From Ignavibacteria bacterium (GTDB taxonomy: Bacteria; Bacteroidota; Ignavibacteria; UBA10030; F1-140-MAGs086), in contig VGWC01000014.1 in assembly GCA_016873775.1 (NCBI GenBank), positions 1 to 42,592 of the forward strand: a stretch of DNA of 42,592 bases. The letters are read 5' to 3'. Positions within the stretch are counted from its first letter, which is position 1. Each line of letters opens with the position of its first letter. Position numbers and translations under genes: made by a program. This document shows, one piece after another, positions 23,167 to 31,314 of this stretch. The notes beneath the pieces were generated by a model. The model was given only the letters and a program-made list of their open reading frames with translations, made no database searches and was not told the origin of the DNA.

Positions 23167-24927
23167 TTACAAACGTTCTGCAATTTCCGGAAATTCTTTT
23201 CTTAAAATTCCCAAGAGAAATTGCTCGATGTCTCTCGTGGTTGTAAAATGCAACGCTGTTTGTGCAATGCTTCTTGCTTCTTTCAACGAAAGAGAACGAA
23301 TAATTTTTTTGATTTCCGGAAGCACCGACGGTTCAACACTAATTGAATCGAATCCCAAGCCAAGAAGTATTGAAGTTGCCAACGGATTACTTCCCAACGC
23401 CCCGCACAACGAAACCCATTTCCCAACTTTATGCGCCGCGGTAACAATCTGATGTAACGAACGCAGCACCGCCGGATGAAGTTCGTTAAATAAATTGGAA
23501 ACGTACGGATTGCCTCTGTCCACAGCAAGCATATACTGCGTTAAATCATTCGTTCCAACGCTGAAAAAATCCAGTTCCTTTGCAAGTTCTTCGATGAGCA
23601 ACACGGCGGAAGGAACTTCAATCATCGCACCCAATTGAATGTGTTTGTCGAAACGAATTTTTTCTTGGTACAGTTCTTCTTTCGCTTTTTCCAGCCAAAG
23701 TTTCGAGGTGCGCACTTCTTCCAAACTTGCAATCATCGGAAGAAGGATATAAATATTTTTTCTTGAACTTGCGCGCAACATCGCTTTCAGTTGTGTAAGA
23801 AAGACATCAGTATCGTCTAAGGAAACGCGAATTCCGCGCCATCCAAGAAACGGATTTGCTTCTTCAATGGAGTTGGGGGCAATTTTATCTCCGCCAACAT
23901 CGAACGTTCGAATCACTACTTTGTGCGGATACATTTTGTCGGAGATTTTTTTATAAATAGAATACTGTTCTTCTTCGCTTGGCAGCATCTCGCTTCCTAC
24001 AATTAAATTTTCTGTTCGTAGCAAACCAACTCCATCCGCACCTTGCAAAAGGGAAAATTCAATTTCTTCTTCACCATCAATATTCGCTGCAAGTTCTATG
24101 CGTTTCCCATCGGAAGTTTCTGCTGGAAGTTCACGAAGTCCGGAAAGTTTGCGTTCGTGTTCCATATACGCTTTACGTTTGCTTTCATATTCGGAAATGC
24201 GTTGCGGAGATGGATTGATGATAACTGTACCGGAGTAACTATCAACAATCATTGGAACTTTATTCTGAACAAAACGCGTCGCGTCTTTCAAGCCAACAAC
24301 GGCGGGAATATTCAGCGAGCGGGAAAACAATGCGGCGTGCGAAGTAATTCCTCCTAAATCCGTAACGTAAGCAAGCGTTTCGTTCCTACTAAGGATCACC
24401 GTATCTGCAGAAGTAAGATTGTGCGACACAATAATACAGCCGCGTTCAATTTTCGAAATAAGTTTTTGCGCTTGCAAACAACGAACGATGCGCAGTTTCA
24501 AATCATCCATATCATGCGCTCGCTCGTGCATATACTCGTCGTGTGCTGTAAGCATCAATTGTTGGTATTTTTCAATTTCTCCCGATACAATTATTTCGGC
24601 ATTTTTCTTTTCGTTGCGGATGCGGTTGTATAACGTTTCCAGCAGAATGGGGTCTTCAAGCACCATCATTTGCGCTTCGAGAATTTTTGTTCGGTCGCCG
24701 AGTTTTTGTTCTGCAAACAATAAAATTTTTCGTAACTCTTTTTGTGATCGCTCTAATGCAGAACGTAATCGCTCGATTTCTGTGTCAATTTCTTCATCAT
24801 GAAGCGTGCGTTCGATGATTTGGGGAACGTTTTTTGAAAATAAACACGCACAGCCAATTGCAATTCCGGGTGCGGCTCCAATTCCATGAAGCACAATTTC
24901 TGATGATGATTTATTATCTAGTTCCAT
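23167..24927 (-). CDS. ptsI: Phosphoenolpyruvate-protein phosphotransferase (PTS Enzyme I)
   Basis: Enzyme I takes phosphate from PEP and passes it to HPr, the first step of the PTS relay. The 586-aa length is normal. The phosphorylated histidine is H197 in GGITSHAALFSRSLNIPAVVG. The C-terminal PEP-binding barrel shows DGVGLLRTENL, GGDKIAPNSIEEANPFLGWRG and FFSVGTNDLTQYMLAVDRGN, all hallmark Enzyme I motifs, and CGALGSNPLA near the end. It follows ptsH by 13 bases on the same strand, so they form an operon. No sugar-specific EII components are in the window, so the relay may serve regulation rather than uptake. Confidence 0.96.
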   Translation of the reverse strand: MELDNKSSSEIVLHGIGAAPGIAIGCACLFSKNVPQIIERTLHDEEIDTEIERLRSALERSQKELRKILLFAEQKLGDRTKILEAQMMVLEDPILLETLYNRIRNEKKNAEIIVSGEIEKYQQLMLTAHDEYMHERAHDMDDLKLRIVRCLQAQKLISKIERGCIIVSHNLTSADTVILSRNETLAYVTDLGGITSHAALFSRSLNIPAVVGLKDATRFVQNKVPMIVDSYSGTVIINPSPQRISEYESKRKAYMEHERKLSGLRELPAETSDGKRIELAANIDGEEEIEFSLLQGADGVGLLRTENLIVGSEMLPSEEEQYSIYKKISDKMYPHKVVIRTFDVGGDKIAPNSIEEANPFLGWRGIRVSLDDTDVFLTQLKAMLRASSRKNIYILLPMIASLEEVRTSKLWLEKAKEELYQEKIRFDKHIQLGAMIEVPSAVLLIEELAKELDFFSVGTNDLTQYMLAVDRGNPYVSNLFNELHPAVLRSLHQIVTAAHKVGKWVSLCGALGSNPLATSILLGLGFDSISVEPSVLPEIKKIIRSLSLKEARSIAQTALHFTTTRDIEQFLLGILRKEFPEIAERL

Positions 24928-24940
24928 TCAAGTCCATACG

Positions 24941-25207
24941 TTAAGGTTCATCAAATCCGCGTTCAAACAACGCAAGAATTTCTGTCGCGGCTGCAGATTC
25001 GTCTTCTCCGACAAACCGCAGAGAGAGTTTTGAGCCTTTCTCTGCCGCAAGAGTCATTACGCCAATGATGCTTTTTCCGTTAATTTCCATTCCGTCTTTA
25101 TAAATAAAAAATTCTGTTTGGTATTTCGATGCGATTTTTACTAACGCCGCCGCAGGTCGCGTGTGCATCCCTGCGCGATTAACGATGGTTACTTCTTTTT
25201 CTATCAT
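24941..25207 (-). CDS. ptsH: Phosphocarrier protein HPr
   Basis: A small PTS phosphocarrier. With ATG 25207 it is 88 aa, the standard HPr length, and the key residues fall at their canonical positions: phosphorylated H15 in NRAGMHTRPAA and regulatory S46 in GKSIIGVMTLAAEKG. The Ser46 region suggests control by an HPr kinase, as in other species with a regulatory PTS. Upstream in-frame ATGs (25246 and 25309) would add 13 or 34 unrelated residues and are rejected. It is translated just ahead of ptsI. Confidence 0.95.
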   Translation of the reverse strand: MIEKEVTIVNRAGMHTRPAAALVKIASKYQTEFFIYKDGMEINGKSIIGVMTLAAEKGSKLSLRFVGEDESAAATEILALFERGFDEP

Positions 25208-25282
25208 TCGGTTACGAGAAACATGCTTGGGAATGTTGGAATTCATTCTTTCGAAATAAAAATAGGAAGAAAAGCATTGGAG

Positions 25283-25317
25283 AAAAAAACGGCGATCGTT
25301 TTTTTTCAATCGCCGTT
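25283..25317 (-). terminator. Rho-independent terminator for the T9SS cargo gene
   Basis: On the minus strand, AACGGCGAT and ATCGCCGTT (plus-strand arms 25309-25317 and 25288-25296) form a 9-bp GC-rich stem with a 12-base loop, followed by a run of seven T. It sits 20 bases after the stop of the sorting-domain ORF and before ptsH, so the two minus-strand units are separately transcribed. Confidence 0.85.
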
Positions 25318-25336
25318 CGTAATTGATGCTGTATTA

Positions 25337-26788
25337 TTATTTCAGCAAAAGCATTTTTCGAATGGACGACGTTGTTTGTTCTGTTTTGGGAACATACGTT
25401 GTTAAACGATAAAAATACACACCAGTTGCATATGGTGAACCGTCGAATGGAAATTCGTATGCGCCTTCTTCCAATACTTGTTTTCTGAGAATGGTTTTTA
25501 CTTCTTGACCGAGAATGTTGAATACAGTAAGTTCAACAATAGATAATGACGAAATGGAAAACCGTATGGTCGTTGTCGGATTAAACGGATTTGGATAGTT
25601 TTGGTCGAGTTCATACGATTCAAGTGGACTAGAAATTACAGCATTCCTTACGTAACGATGTCTTGGTTTTAACGTATCTGGTTTGTACAGAAACGAAACG
25701 TCTTTCAATCTAACATTTCCGAAAACTTTTAATGGACATCGCGAAATGGTATCAACTGGACCTTTGAATGCCGTGTTTATTTTCCGAGCAAGTGTATCAA
25801 GAAGCGCGTAATCGAGACTTCCGCTACAATTGCTCATCGCTGTGTCAATTTTATCTGCAATTTCCCACACGGTAAAATTATTGAATGGATGACTAAGATT
25901 CGTGCTGTCCATAAACACTAAATCGGGAAATTCTTCGGGCGTTATACCGATGTCGCTTGCCATCATATTGATGCGAAGCGCCATTAACTCTCCCGCAAGA
26001 TGATTGGGATGTTTTTTATACTGTGGACTTTTTTGGTAACCAAGATTTTTTTCATTGGCCCACGGTTTTTTATTGTAAATATTAAAACATCGAGCGTCTG
26101 CGGGCGGCTTTAGCCAATCTCCGTTTTCTATTTCTTTATTGGAAGGAAGAAATTTTGAAAGCGTTTTTGCACTTTTGTCCGTTGTGGTAATGCTTGCATT
26201 TTTGATTTTATATTTTTTGAGGAGAATGGTATATCCATTTGTTGTGCTTGGTTGTGCAACACCAAGAACTAACCCGGATAATTTCATATTCGTTGGATTA
26301 TATAAATCTGTTCGTACCCATGCAGTATCCCGTACATTGAGCCACGTTGGTTTTGATTTGGGAGATTTTGTACATGAAATTCTAACTGCTTTATTCGTCG
26401 TAAATGCAATAAGACTTTCTTGCGGAGCGGTTGCGTAGCGCGGGTCGCGAAGATTGTAAAAATCATTATTAGAGGAAATTCCTTGTTGAGATGAAAAATT
26501 CACATTCACGCGGATTTTTCTCGAGCCGAGAACGATTTGTGAAACGCCGCCGGTTCCGTGGTTTGCGAAATAACTGAATGGGTACATCGAATCGCACAGA
26601 ACATCATACGTAACAGAATTGTTTCCTAATTTGTAAAAACTATAATAACCTTTATTATCTGTTCGCGTCGAATCTACGAATACGTTCGTCGTTGTGTACA
26701 TCTCAACTTTCCAATCCTTCAATCCCTTCTGGTCAAGTGTTGTAGATGTATCGCCGTCTAAATCGTCAATGACTTGACCGGCAATCAC
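25337..26788 (-). CDS. C-terminal half of a secreted protein: SdrD-B-like domain and T9SS sorting domain
   Basis: A 483-codon frame with no convincing start of its own: its first codon (GTG 26788) is formed by the end of a G tract. It opens with an SdrD-B-like beta sandwich (GQVIDDLDGD ... TDNKGYYSFYKL, about residues 4-60), has a long middle section of unknown fold, and ends with a type IX secretion sorting domain: LDQNYPNPFNPTTTIRFSI, ELTVFNILGQEV, GVYFYRLTTY and a final MLLLK. The sorting domain directs export across the outer membrane and surface attachment or release. It is almost certainly the continuation of the ORF at 26785-28224, separated by a one-base frame change in the G10 tract; together they would make a protein of about 960 aa. 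Confidence 0.85.
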   Translation of the reverse strand: MIAGQVIDDLDGDTSTTLDQKGLKDWKVEMYTTTNVFVDSTRTDNKGYYSFYKLGNNSVTYDVLCDSMYPFSYFANHGTGGVSQIVLGSRKIRVNVNFSSQQGISSNNDFYNLRDPRYATAPQESLIAFTTNKAVRISCTKSPKSKPTWLNVRDTAWVRTDLYNPTNMKLSGLVLGVAQPSTTNGYTILLKKYKIKNASITTTDKSAKTLSKFLPSNKEIENGDWLKPPADARCFNIYNKKPWANEKNLGYQKSPQYKKHPNHLAGELMALRINMMASDIGITPEEFPDLVFMDSTNLSHPFNNFTVWEIADKIDTAMSNCSGSLDYALLDTLARKINTAFKGPVDTISRCPLKVFGNVRLKDVSFLYKPDTLKPRHRYVRNAVISSPLESYELDQNYPNPFNPTTTIRFSISSLSIVELTVFNILGQEVKTILRKQVLEEGAYEFPFDGSPYATGVYFYRLTTYVPKTEQTTSSIRKMLLLK

Positions 26789-28224
26789 CCCCCCCCCGAT
26801 GAAACATATTTTTGAACCATAACATCATACGTACCGTCGGTACCGATACTTCTTCCCGCAAGATATACTGAATTTGTATGGTCAATTGCCATACAAGTAG
26901 GAAAATCGTTGTTGTTTGTTTCTCCATTAGTCGTGTCGTACCATATTTTTTTCCCCGTTGCAGGATTCAATTTTGCAACAAAAAAGTTTCCGTATCCTCG
27001 CGCGCTATCCGCAGTAGTAAATCCTGAAACATAAACCGCGGAATCGCGACCGACGATAATAGATGTCGCACCATCTATGGAATTCACCAGAGGTCCATTC
27101 AATGCGCTTGTCCATATCGTATCTCCAGTAGTGCCGTTATATTTTATGGTAAAGATATCGTCTTTAGGTGTTCCCCGATATGCCGTTCCTGTAACATATA
27201 CATTGTTTGATTTATCAACGGCAACGCCAACAGGAATTTCGTCCACGAAAAAGGTTGATAAGTTATACCGCTTTTTCCAAATTTCTGTTCCACCTGGAGA
27301 ATATTTTATTGTTAAGATATCATTGCGCGTTGAAGATTTTGATAGTCCCGTAACAATAAGATTATCATTATTATCTGATACCACTGCTACCACACTATCA
27401 ACCCCATCAATTGGACCATTCGCCCTGTATGACCATAGCGCAGTATCTCCGGAAGATGTGCTAATACTATTGTATGCCAATGAGATGAAATCGAAACTTG
27501 TATTTCCTCCAGAACTATATCCTCCAACATAAACAATTCCGCTGGGAGAAATAGCGATTGCTTTTCCAATATCATCACCATAACCACCATCATACATAGT
27601 AATCCACGATGCCGCATCATTTGCGTTCAAATCTACTCCGGATAAATTTTTGGGAAACTTAATTGTTACCAATTTATAAAATCCGTTTGTACCTTGTTCT
27701 GATGTTCCTGTAACATAAGCGTTTCCCTCTTCATCTATTGCTATTGCCCGCGCTTCGTCAAATCCGCTACTTTGGCGAAGACTATAATAACTACTCCAAT
27801 GTATTGCTCCGGAATTTCCATCAATTTTTGCAGTAAAACTATTGGCTTGTCCTCCGCCAAGAGATGGATAATATCTTCTTCCGCATACATAGAGGTTTCC
27901 GCGAGAATCTATTTTCATCGCTGCGAGAGAATCACTTCCTAATTCATTGAGAAATTTTACAGGCCATCCACCACCTTCTATTAAAGTTCCCGTAGTGTTG
28001 AATTTTAAAATTACCCAATCCCTGTCGCCAGTTACTGTATTGGTAACAGCCGTTATTCCAACAAAAACATTTCCGGAGCCATCAACGCAAACAGAAGATG
28101 GAAACTCATTTGAATTAGGAAGACTATAACGTGGAGGAGGAAGCCACGCTTGATTGACCTGAGAATAGATAGGAGAAAGCGAAAGCACTCCTAACAGTAT
28201 TAGAAGAACAGAATGCTGTTTCAT
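26785..28224 (-). CDS. N-terminal half of a secreted protein: signal peptide and SBBP-type beta-propeller repeats
   Basis: A 479-aa frame starting at ATG 28224 with a clear signal peptide (KQHSVLLILLGVLSLSPIYSQ). It then carries about seven repeats of the SBBP type, each with a segment like NVYVTGTAYRGTPKDDIFTIKY or AYVTGTSEQGTNGFYKLVTIKF, which fold as beta-propeller blades. The frame ends SSGGG-stop inside a run of ten G. With one more G (or two fewer) it would read straight into the frame at 25337-26788, which supplies the missing sorting domain. As written, the product lacks that domain and would reach the periplasm but not the cell surface. The promoter should lie in 28225-28445, which it shares with the bacilliredoxin gene on the other strand; no convincing promoter motif is seen there. 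Confidence 0.87.
   Translation of the reverse strand: MKQHSVLLILLGVLSLSPIYSQVNQAWLPPPRYSLPNSNEFPSSVCVDGSGNVFVGITAVTNTVTGDRDWVILKFNTTGTLIEGGGWPVKFLNELGSDSLAAMKIDSRGNLYVCGRRYYPSLGGGQANSFTAKIDGNSGAIHWSSYYSLRQSSGFDEARAIAIDEEGNAYVTGTSEQGTNGFYKLVTIKFPKNLSGVDLNANDAASWITMYDGGYGDDIGKAIAISPSGIVYVGGYSSGGNTSFDFISLAYNSISTSSGDTALWSYRANGPIDGVDSVVAVVSDNNDNLIVTGLSKSSTRNDILTIKYSPGGTEIWKKRYNLSTFFVDEIPVGVAVDKSNNVYVTGTAYRGTPKDDIFTIKYNGTTGDTIWTSALNGPLVNSIDGATSIIVGRDSAVYVSGFTTADSARGYGNFFVAKLNPATGKKIWYDTTNGETNNNDFPTCMAIDHTNSVYLAGRSIGTDGTYDVMVQKYVSSGGG
26788..26797 (-). repeat. G10 homopolymer tract at the junction of the two halves of the T9SS cargo gene
   Basis: Ten consecutive C on the plus strand (G on the coding strand). 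Upstream reads SSGGG then TGA at this length; a tract of 8 or 11 would join both frames without a stop. Long G tracts inside surface-protein genes are classic slippage sites for phase variation, but they are also a typical place for sequencing or assembly errors. Confidence 0.9.
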
Positions 28225-28445
28225 ACTGGTACCTAAAAAATATAATTGTTTATAAAAGAAATATCAAATGCCGATAGACGACAATTCCGCATGAATTAGA
28301 TACATTTTTCTGGGTTAAATGTATTGAGAATCCGTAAAAAAATCAAGAAAGAAAATCAACACGTCGAAATTCTAACAAATTATTTTTCACACAAATTATT
28401 TCTATCTTTTTTTCAAAAAATTATTAACAATCAAAAAAGGAACTT

Positions 28446-28871
28446 ATGTACCCCGAAACTCGTGTTCAACCAATGCGAAAAGAAGTTGCAGATTTAGGAT
28501 TCGAAGAAATTAAAACTGCACAAGAAATTGATTCCCTCATTGCTAGTACCGACGGAACGTTATTTTTCTTCATCAATTCTGTATGCGGATGTTCAGCAGG
28601 GTCTGCTCGTCCAGCGTTACGAATTGCAATGAAAAACAACATATTGCCCGAAAAGAAAATTACCGTGTTTGCCGGCAATGATGTCGAAGCAACCGAACAA
28701 GTGCGAAAATACCTTGTAGGGTTTGCTCCCACATCTCCTTCGATGTGGCTTCTCCAAAATAGAAAAGTTGTCTATGCAATTGAACGGCATCATTTTCAAA
28801 CTAATCCACCGGAAACAATTGCAGAACAATTAAAATCCGCTTTCGATAGATTCTGTAAAGTTATGGCATAA
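28446..28871 (+). CDS. BrxA/BrxB-family bacilliredoxin
   Basis: A 141-aa protein of the YphP/YqiW (DUF1094) family. These are thioredoxin-fold proteins that remove bacillithiol or similar mixed disulfides from oxidised proteins. The diagnostic CGC active site is residues 47-49 in INSVCGCSAGSARPA. The C-terminal part has the family's MWLLQNRKVVYAIERHHFQ segment (residues 98-116). ATG 28446 is preceded by AAAAGGAAC, a fair ribosome site. It is followed by a strong terminator, so it is a single-gene transcript; it points to a low-molecular-weight thiol redox system in this organism. Confidence 0.94.
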   Translation: MYPETRVQPMRKEVADLGFEEIKTAQEIDSLIASTDGTLFFFINSVCGCSAGSARPALRIAMKNNILPEKKITVFAGNDVEATEQVRKYLVGFAPTSPSMWLLQNRKVVYAIERHHFQTNPPETIAEQLKSAFDRFCKVMA

Positions 28872-28910
28872 ACCTGATTCAATGTCTGAACGCGATTTTG
28901 CTTTACTTAC

Positions 28911-28940
28911 AATGCCGAGTTTTCGCTCGGCATTTTTTTT
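28911..28940 (+). terminator. Rho-independent terminator after the bacilliredoxin gene
   Basis: The arms AATGCCGAG (28911-28919) and CTCGGCATT (28926-28934) form a perfect 9-bp stem with the loop TTTTCG, running into a string of T to 28940. It lies 40 bases after the gene. Confidence 0.92.
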
Positions 28941-29001
28941 CTATCGTTAAACCTCTTTCGTTTTTATATCATCTAACCATCGTTCACAATCAAACGAATA
29001 C

Positions 29002-29589
29002 GTGGAAACACACGAAACACGAGTAACGGCAAAACTTACAACAGATGAAGAACTCATCGCATTATTTCGAAGCGGTGATGTTGCAGGATTCAATGAACTT
29101 GTTCGGCGATATCAGGAACGTGTATATTGGATTGCCCGAAGAATTGTTCTTGACCACGACGACGCGGATGATGTTACGCAAGATGTTTTCGTCAAAGTGT
29201 ACGGCGCATTAAAACATTTCAGAATGGAATCGGAATTTTTTACGTGGCTTTACCGAATCGCCGTCAACATTTCTCTCAATAAAATTCGTGCAAAAAAAGT
29301 GAAACAATTTTTCCGTATAAATGAAGACGATTCATTGCCGCTCGAAGTAATGGACGAATCAATACATCCCGACGTACTCTATCAAAAAAAAGAACTGCAA
29401 CACGTAGTCGAGAAAGCGGTCGAAAAATTACCAAAACAACAACGCACGGTATTCGTTATGCGATTTTATGATGAACTTTCTTACGAAGAAATCGCGCATC
29501 TGCTGAAACGCTCGATTGGTGGATTAAAAGCAAATTACTTCCATGCATTTAAAAAAATTCAAAAGTATGTACAACACGCACTGCAATGA
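29002..29589 (+). CDS. ECF RNA polymerase sigma factor (RpoE-like)
   Basis: A 195-aa sigma-70 family factor with only regions 2 and 4. Region 2 lies about 20-95: ELIALFRSGDVAGFNELVRRYQERVYWIARRI, then DADDVTQDVFVKVYGAL and FFTWLYRIAVNISLNKIR. Region 4 lies about 130-185: VEKLPKQQRTVFVMRFYDELSYEEIAHLL. GTG 29002 is the start used; no other start in the frame fits the family better. The downstream gene overlaps by 23 bases and encodes a membrane protein with a zinc-anti-sigma-like head, so the pair forms a standard envelope-stress switch. The third gene (Spy-like) is a plausible regulon member. Confidence 0.92.
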   Translation: METHETRVTAKLTTDEELIALFRSGDVAGFNELVRRYQERVYWIARRIVLDHDDADDVTQDVFVKVYGALKHFRMESEFFTWLYRIAVNISLNKIRAKKVKQFFRINEDDSLPLEVMDESIHPDVLYQKKELQHVVEKAVEKLPKQQRTVFVMRFYDELSYEEIAHLLKRSIGGLKANYFHAFKKIQKYVQHALQ

Positions 29590-30214
29590 AATTCAATCCC
29601 TTCTCCCGGATTGGATAAAGAACAAAGAAAGCGACGAACATAATCAAGAAATTCTCCTGCATCTTTCACATTGCGATGGTTGCAAACAAGAAACAATGGA
29701 GTTGGAACAAACGTTAACGCAGATGAAACAACAATACACTTCTCCCCCGCAACAATATTTTATTACTCTTCTCCCGCGAGTACATCAACGCATCGAAAAG
29801 AAACGTAAGCAAAACGTTTATTGGCGCACGGCACAAGCGATAACATCTCTCGCCGCAATAGCGATAGTGTTTATTTTCGGTTCGCTCTTCAAGACTTCCG
29901 AAAAATCTTTTGATGAAAAATTACAATCCATTACTCGAGATATCAATGAAACCGATTTACAAGATTTTGCTTCCCTGGATTTGACAGAAGAATATCTTTC
30001 TCCTGCGCAACAGGAAGAAACAATATTCAGTGATGACGATATCGAAGTTTTGCAAACTCTTGTAGATGAACATCCGCCTTTACTTTTCACTGGTGCCTCC
30101 GCATTAGAAAACGACGAAAAAATTTTATTGGAAACGCTTTCCGATGAAGATGCGCAATTCCTTGTTTCAACATTAGAAAAAAAATTTCCCGACAACTATA
30201 ACAGAAAGAAATAA
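29567..30214 (+). CDS. Putative transmembrane anti-sigma factor
   Basis: From ATG 29567, which overlaps the sigma gene, the product is 215 aa. The head has a zinc-binding anti-sigma (ZAS) pattern: C6 early and the characteristic HxxxCxxC in LHLSHCDGCKQE (about 32-43). A single hydrophobic helix follows the basic KKRKQNVYWR segment (TAQAITSLAAIAIVFIFGSLF, about 92-112). The remaining 100 residues are acidic and extracytoplasmic, ending EKKFPDNYNRKK. This is the layout of anti-sigma proteins that hold an ECF factor at the membrane until a signal releases it. A start at 29543 would add eight residues. The pairing with the adjacent sigma is inferred from position and the ZAS motif. Confidence 0.8.
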   Translation: MYNTHCNEIQSLLPDWIKNKESDEHNQEILLHLSHCDGCKQETMELEQTLTQMKQQYTSPPQQYFITLLPRVHQRIEKKRKQNVYWRTAQAITSLAAIAIVFIFGSLFKTSEKSFDEKLQSITRDINETDLQDFASLDLTEEYLSPAQQEETIFSDDDIEVLQTLVDEHPPLLFTGASALENDEKILLETLSDEDAQFLVSTLEKKFPDNYNRKK

Positions 30215-30216
30215 TT

Positions 30217-30729
30217 ATGACACTCAACAATAAATATTCACTTCTTATTCTTTTGCTTTTCGGAACACTGTTTTCGTTTTCGCAATCGGATGAAATGCCA
30301 ATGCGTCCCGGTGGAGAACGCATAAAACAATTTCGTAAACTAAAACTAATAGAAGTGTTGGACTTAAACGAAGAAAAATCCATTCGTTTTTTTGCAAAAC
30401 TCAATGCACACGAAAACACTGTTCATGAATTACAAAAACACCGAAATGATTTGCTTGACACACTTGAAATCCTCATCAAAGCAAAAGCCACAGATAAATC
30501 ATTTGAACGCGTTTTCAATATGCTCTTTGACATCGACCCCAAAATTACCAACGAACGAAACGCGTTTCATAACGAAGTAAAAGACCTGCTTTCACCGGAA
30601 CAAATGGCAAAATGGCTTGTGTTCGAACGAAAATTTTGGAGCGAAGTGCGAGAGAGAATGCAAGAAAAAATGAAGGATAAAATGCCAGGAAAAGGAAAAC
30701 GCTTCCGCGGAAAAATGGAAGAAGATTAA
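30217..30729 (+). CDS. Periplasmic Spy/CpxP-like (LTXXQ-type) protein
   Basis: A 170-aa exported protein with a signal peptide (SLLILLLFGTLFSFSQ, about 8-23). The mature part is helical and charged, with a pattern close to that of Spy/CpxP and heavy-metal-resistance proteins: a LIEVLDLNEEKSIRFFAKL segment, a long heptad-like middle, and DLLSPEQMAKWLVFERKFW, similar to the LTxxQ motif at the end of such proteins. The tail is very basic with Met and Lys (EKMKDKMPGKGKRFRGK). It starts two bases after the anti-sigma stop, so it is the third gene of the sigma operon and may act as a periplasmic sensor or chaperone. The link to Spy is by pattern only. Confidence 0.65.
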   Translation: MTLNNKYSLLILLLFGTLFSFSQSDEMPMRPGGERIKQFRKLKLIEVLDLNEEKSIRFFAKLNAHENTVHELQKHRNDLLDTLEILIKAKATDKSFERVFNMLFDIDPKITNERNAFHNEVKDLLSPEQMAKWLVFERKFWSEVRERMQEKMKDKMPGKGKRFRGKMEED

Positions 30730-30741
30730 ACCATAAATACA

Positions 30742-30780
30742 AAAGCCCTCAATGAGAATTCACTGAGGGCTTTCTTTTTT
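30742..30780 (+). terminator. Rho-independent terminator of the sigma operon
   Basis: AAAGCCCTCA (30742-30751) and TGAGGGCTTT (30764-30773) make a 10-bp stem with a 12-base loop, followed by CTTTTTT. It closes the sigma/anti-sigma/Spy-like transcript. Confidence 0.9.
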
Positions 30781-31154
30781 GCTTTCAATTACCAACTTAC
30801 AACATAGAAAGTTGAAATCTGGCGATTTCAATATCGTACGGTATACTTCACCCCATGATTTCAATTCAAAAACCTTACAAAGAAATTTCCAACAGTAACC
30901 GCGCTTGACAACGGTAATTACATTCGTAGTGTGTGGAAATTCAAAAAAGGACACGTGTTTTAGAAAAGTAGAATTCAAAAGAAAACATTTACAAATTACA
31001 CGCTGTCGTAAAACGGAATTTTGCCCGCGTTCCTTTTTTCCCTATCTTTTTCCCATTTTAAAAATGAATCCCGTTCCCAAAAATCCGGAACGGTTTTTTT
31101 ATCAATGCGGAATGAACATTCCGTTCATTCATTTATTCTTTGCACTTCATAGTT
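30781..31154 (+). other. Gene-free leader region upstream of rpmH
   Basis: No convincing protein gene is seen in these 374 bases; the long plus-strand frame at 30905-31450 runs through rpmH and rnpA in the wrong frame and is rejected. Visible structures are a hairpin TTGAAATC-TGGC-GATTTCAA (30812-30831), a TTGACA hexamer at about 30905 that could be a -35 box without a clear -10, a strong terminator-like hairpin at 31071-31100, and a palindrome CGGAATG-AA-CATTCCG (31108-31123). Neither dnaA nor a DnaA-box cluster is recognised, so an origin of replication is not supported. Confidence 0.55.
31071..31100 (+). terminator. Terminator-like hairpin 55 bases upstream of rpmH
   Basis: CCGTTCC (31071-31077) pairs with GGAACGG (31087-31093), with a 9-base loop and seven T after the stem (31094-31100). 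No gene precedes it on this strand within 290 bases, because the sigma operon already ends at 30780. It therefore terminates an unseen small transcript or acts as an attenuator in the rpmH leader. Confidence 0.7.
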
Positions 31155-31301
31155 ATGAAACGAACCTTTCAGCCAAGCAACCGCCATCGAAAAAATGTTC
31201 ACGGTTTTCGTCAGCGAATGAAAACGAAAAATGGACGAGCCGTCCTTGCTCGCCGCCGCGCCAAGGGACGCTGGAAACTTACTGTAAGCGACGAAAAATA
31301 A
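31155..31301 (+). CDS. rpmH: 50S ribosomal protein L34
   Basis: A 48-codon ORF from ATG 31155 to TAA 31301. It opens [20 protein letters not shown] and continues with the invariant [19 protein letters not shown], so it is L34 without doubt. The length is normal. It heads the conserved rpmH-rnpA-yidD-yidC order found near the origin in many bacteria. rnpA follows 13 bases later. No strong ribosome-binding site is visible before the start. Confidence 0.97.
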   Translation: MKRTFQPSNRHRKNVHGFRQRMKTKNGRAVLARRRAKGRWKLTVSDEK

Positions 31302-31314
31302 TACGATACGTTTA

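Noticed and set aside
30781-31154. Replication origin next to rpmH
   Set aside because: Although rpmH-rnpA-yidC often lies near oriC, no dnaA gene, DnaA-box cluster or AT-rich unwinding element was recognised.
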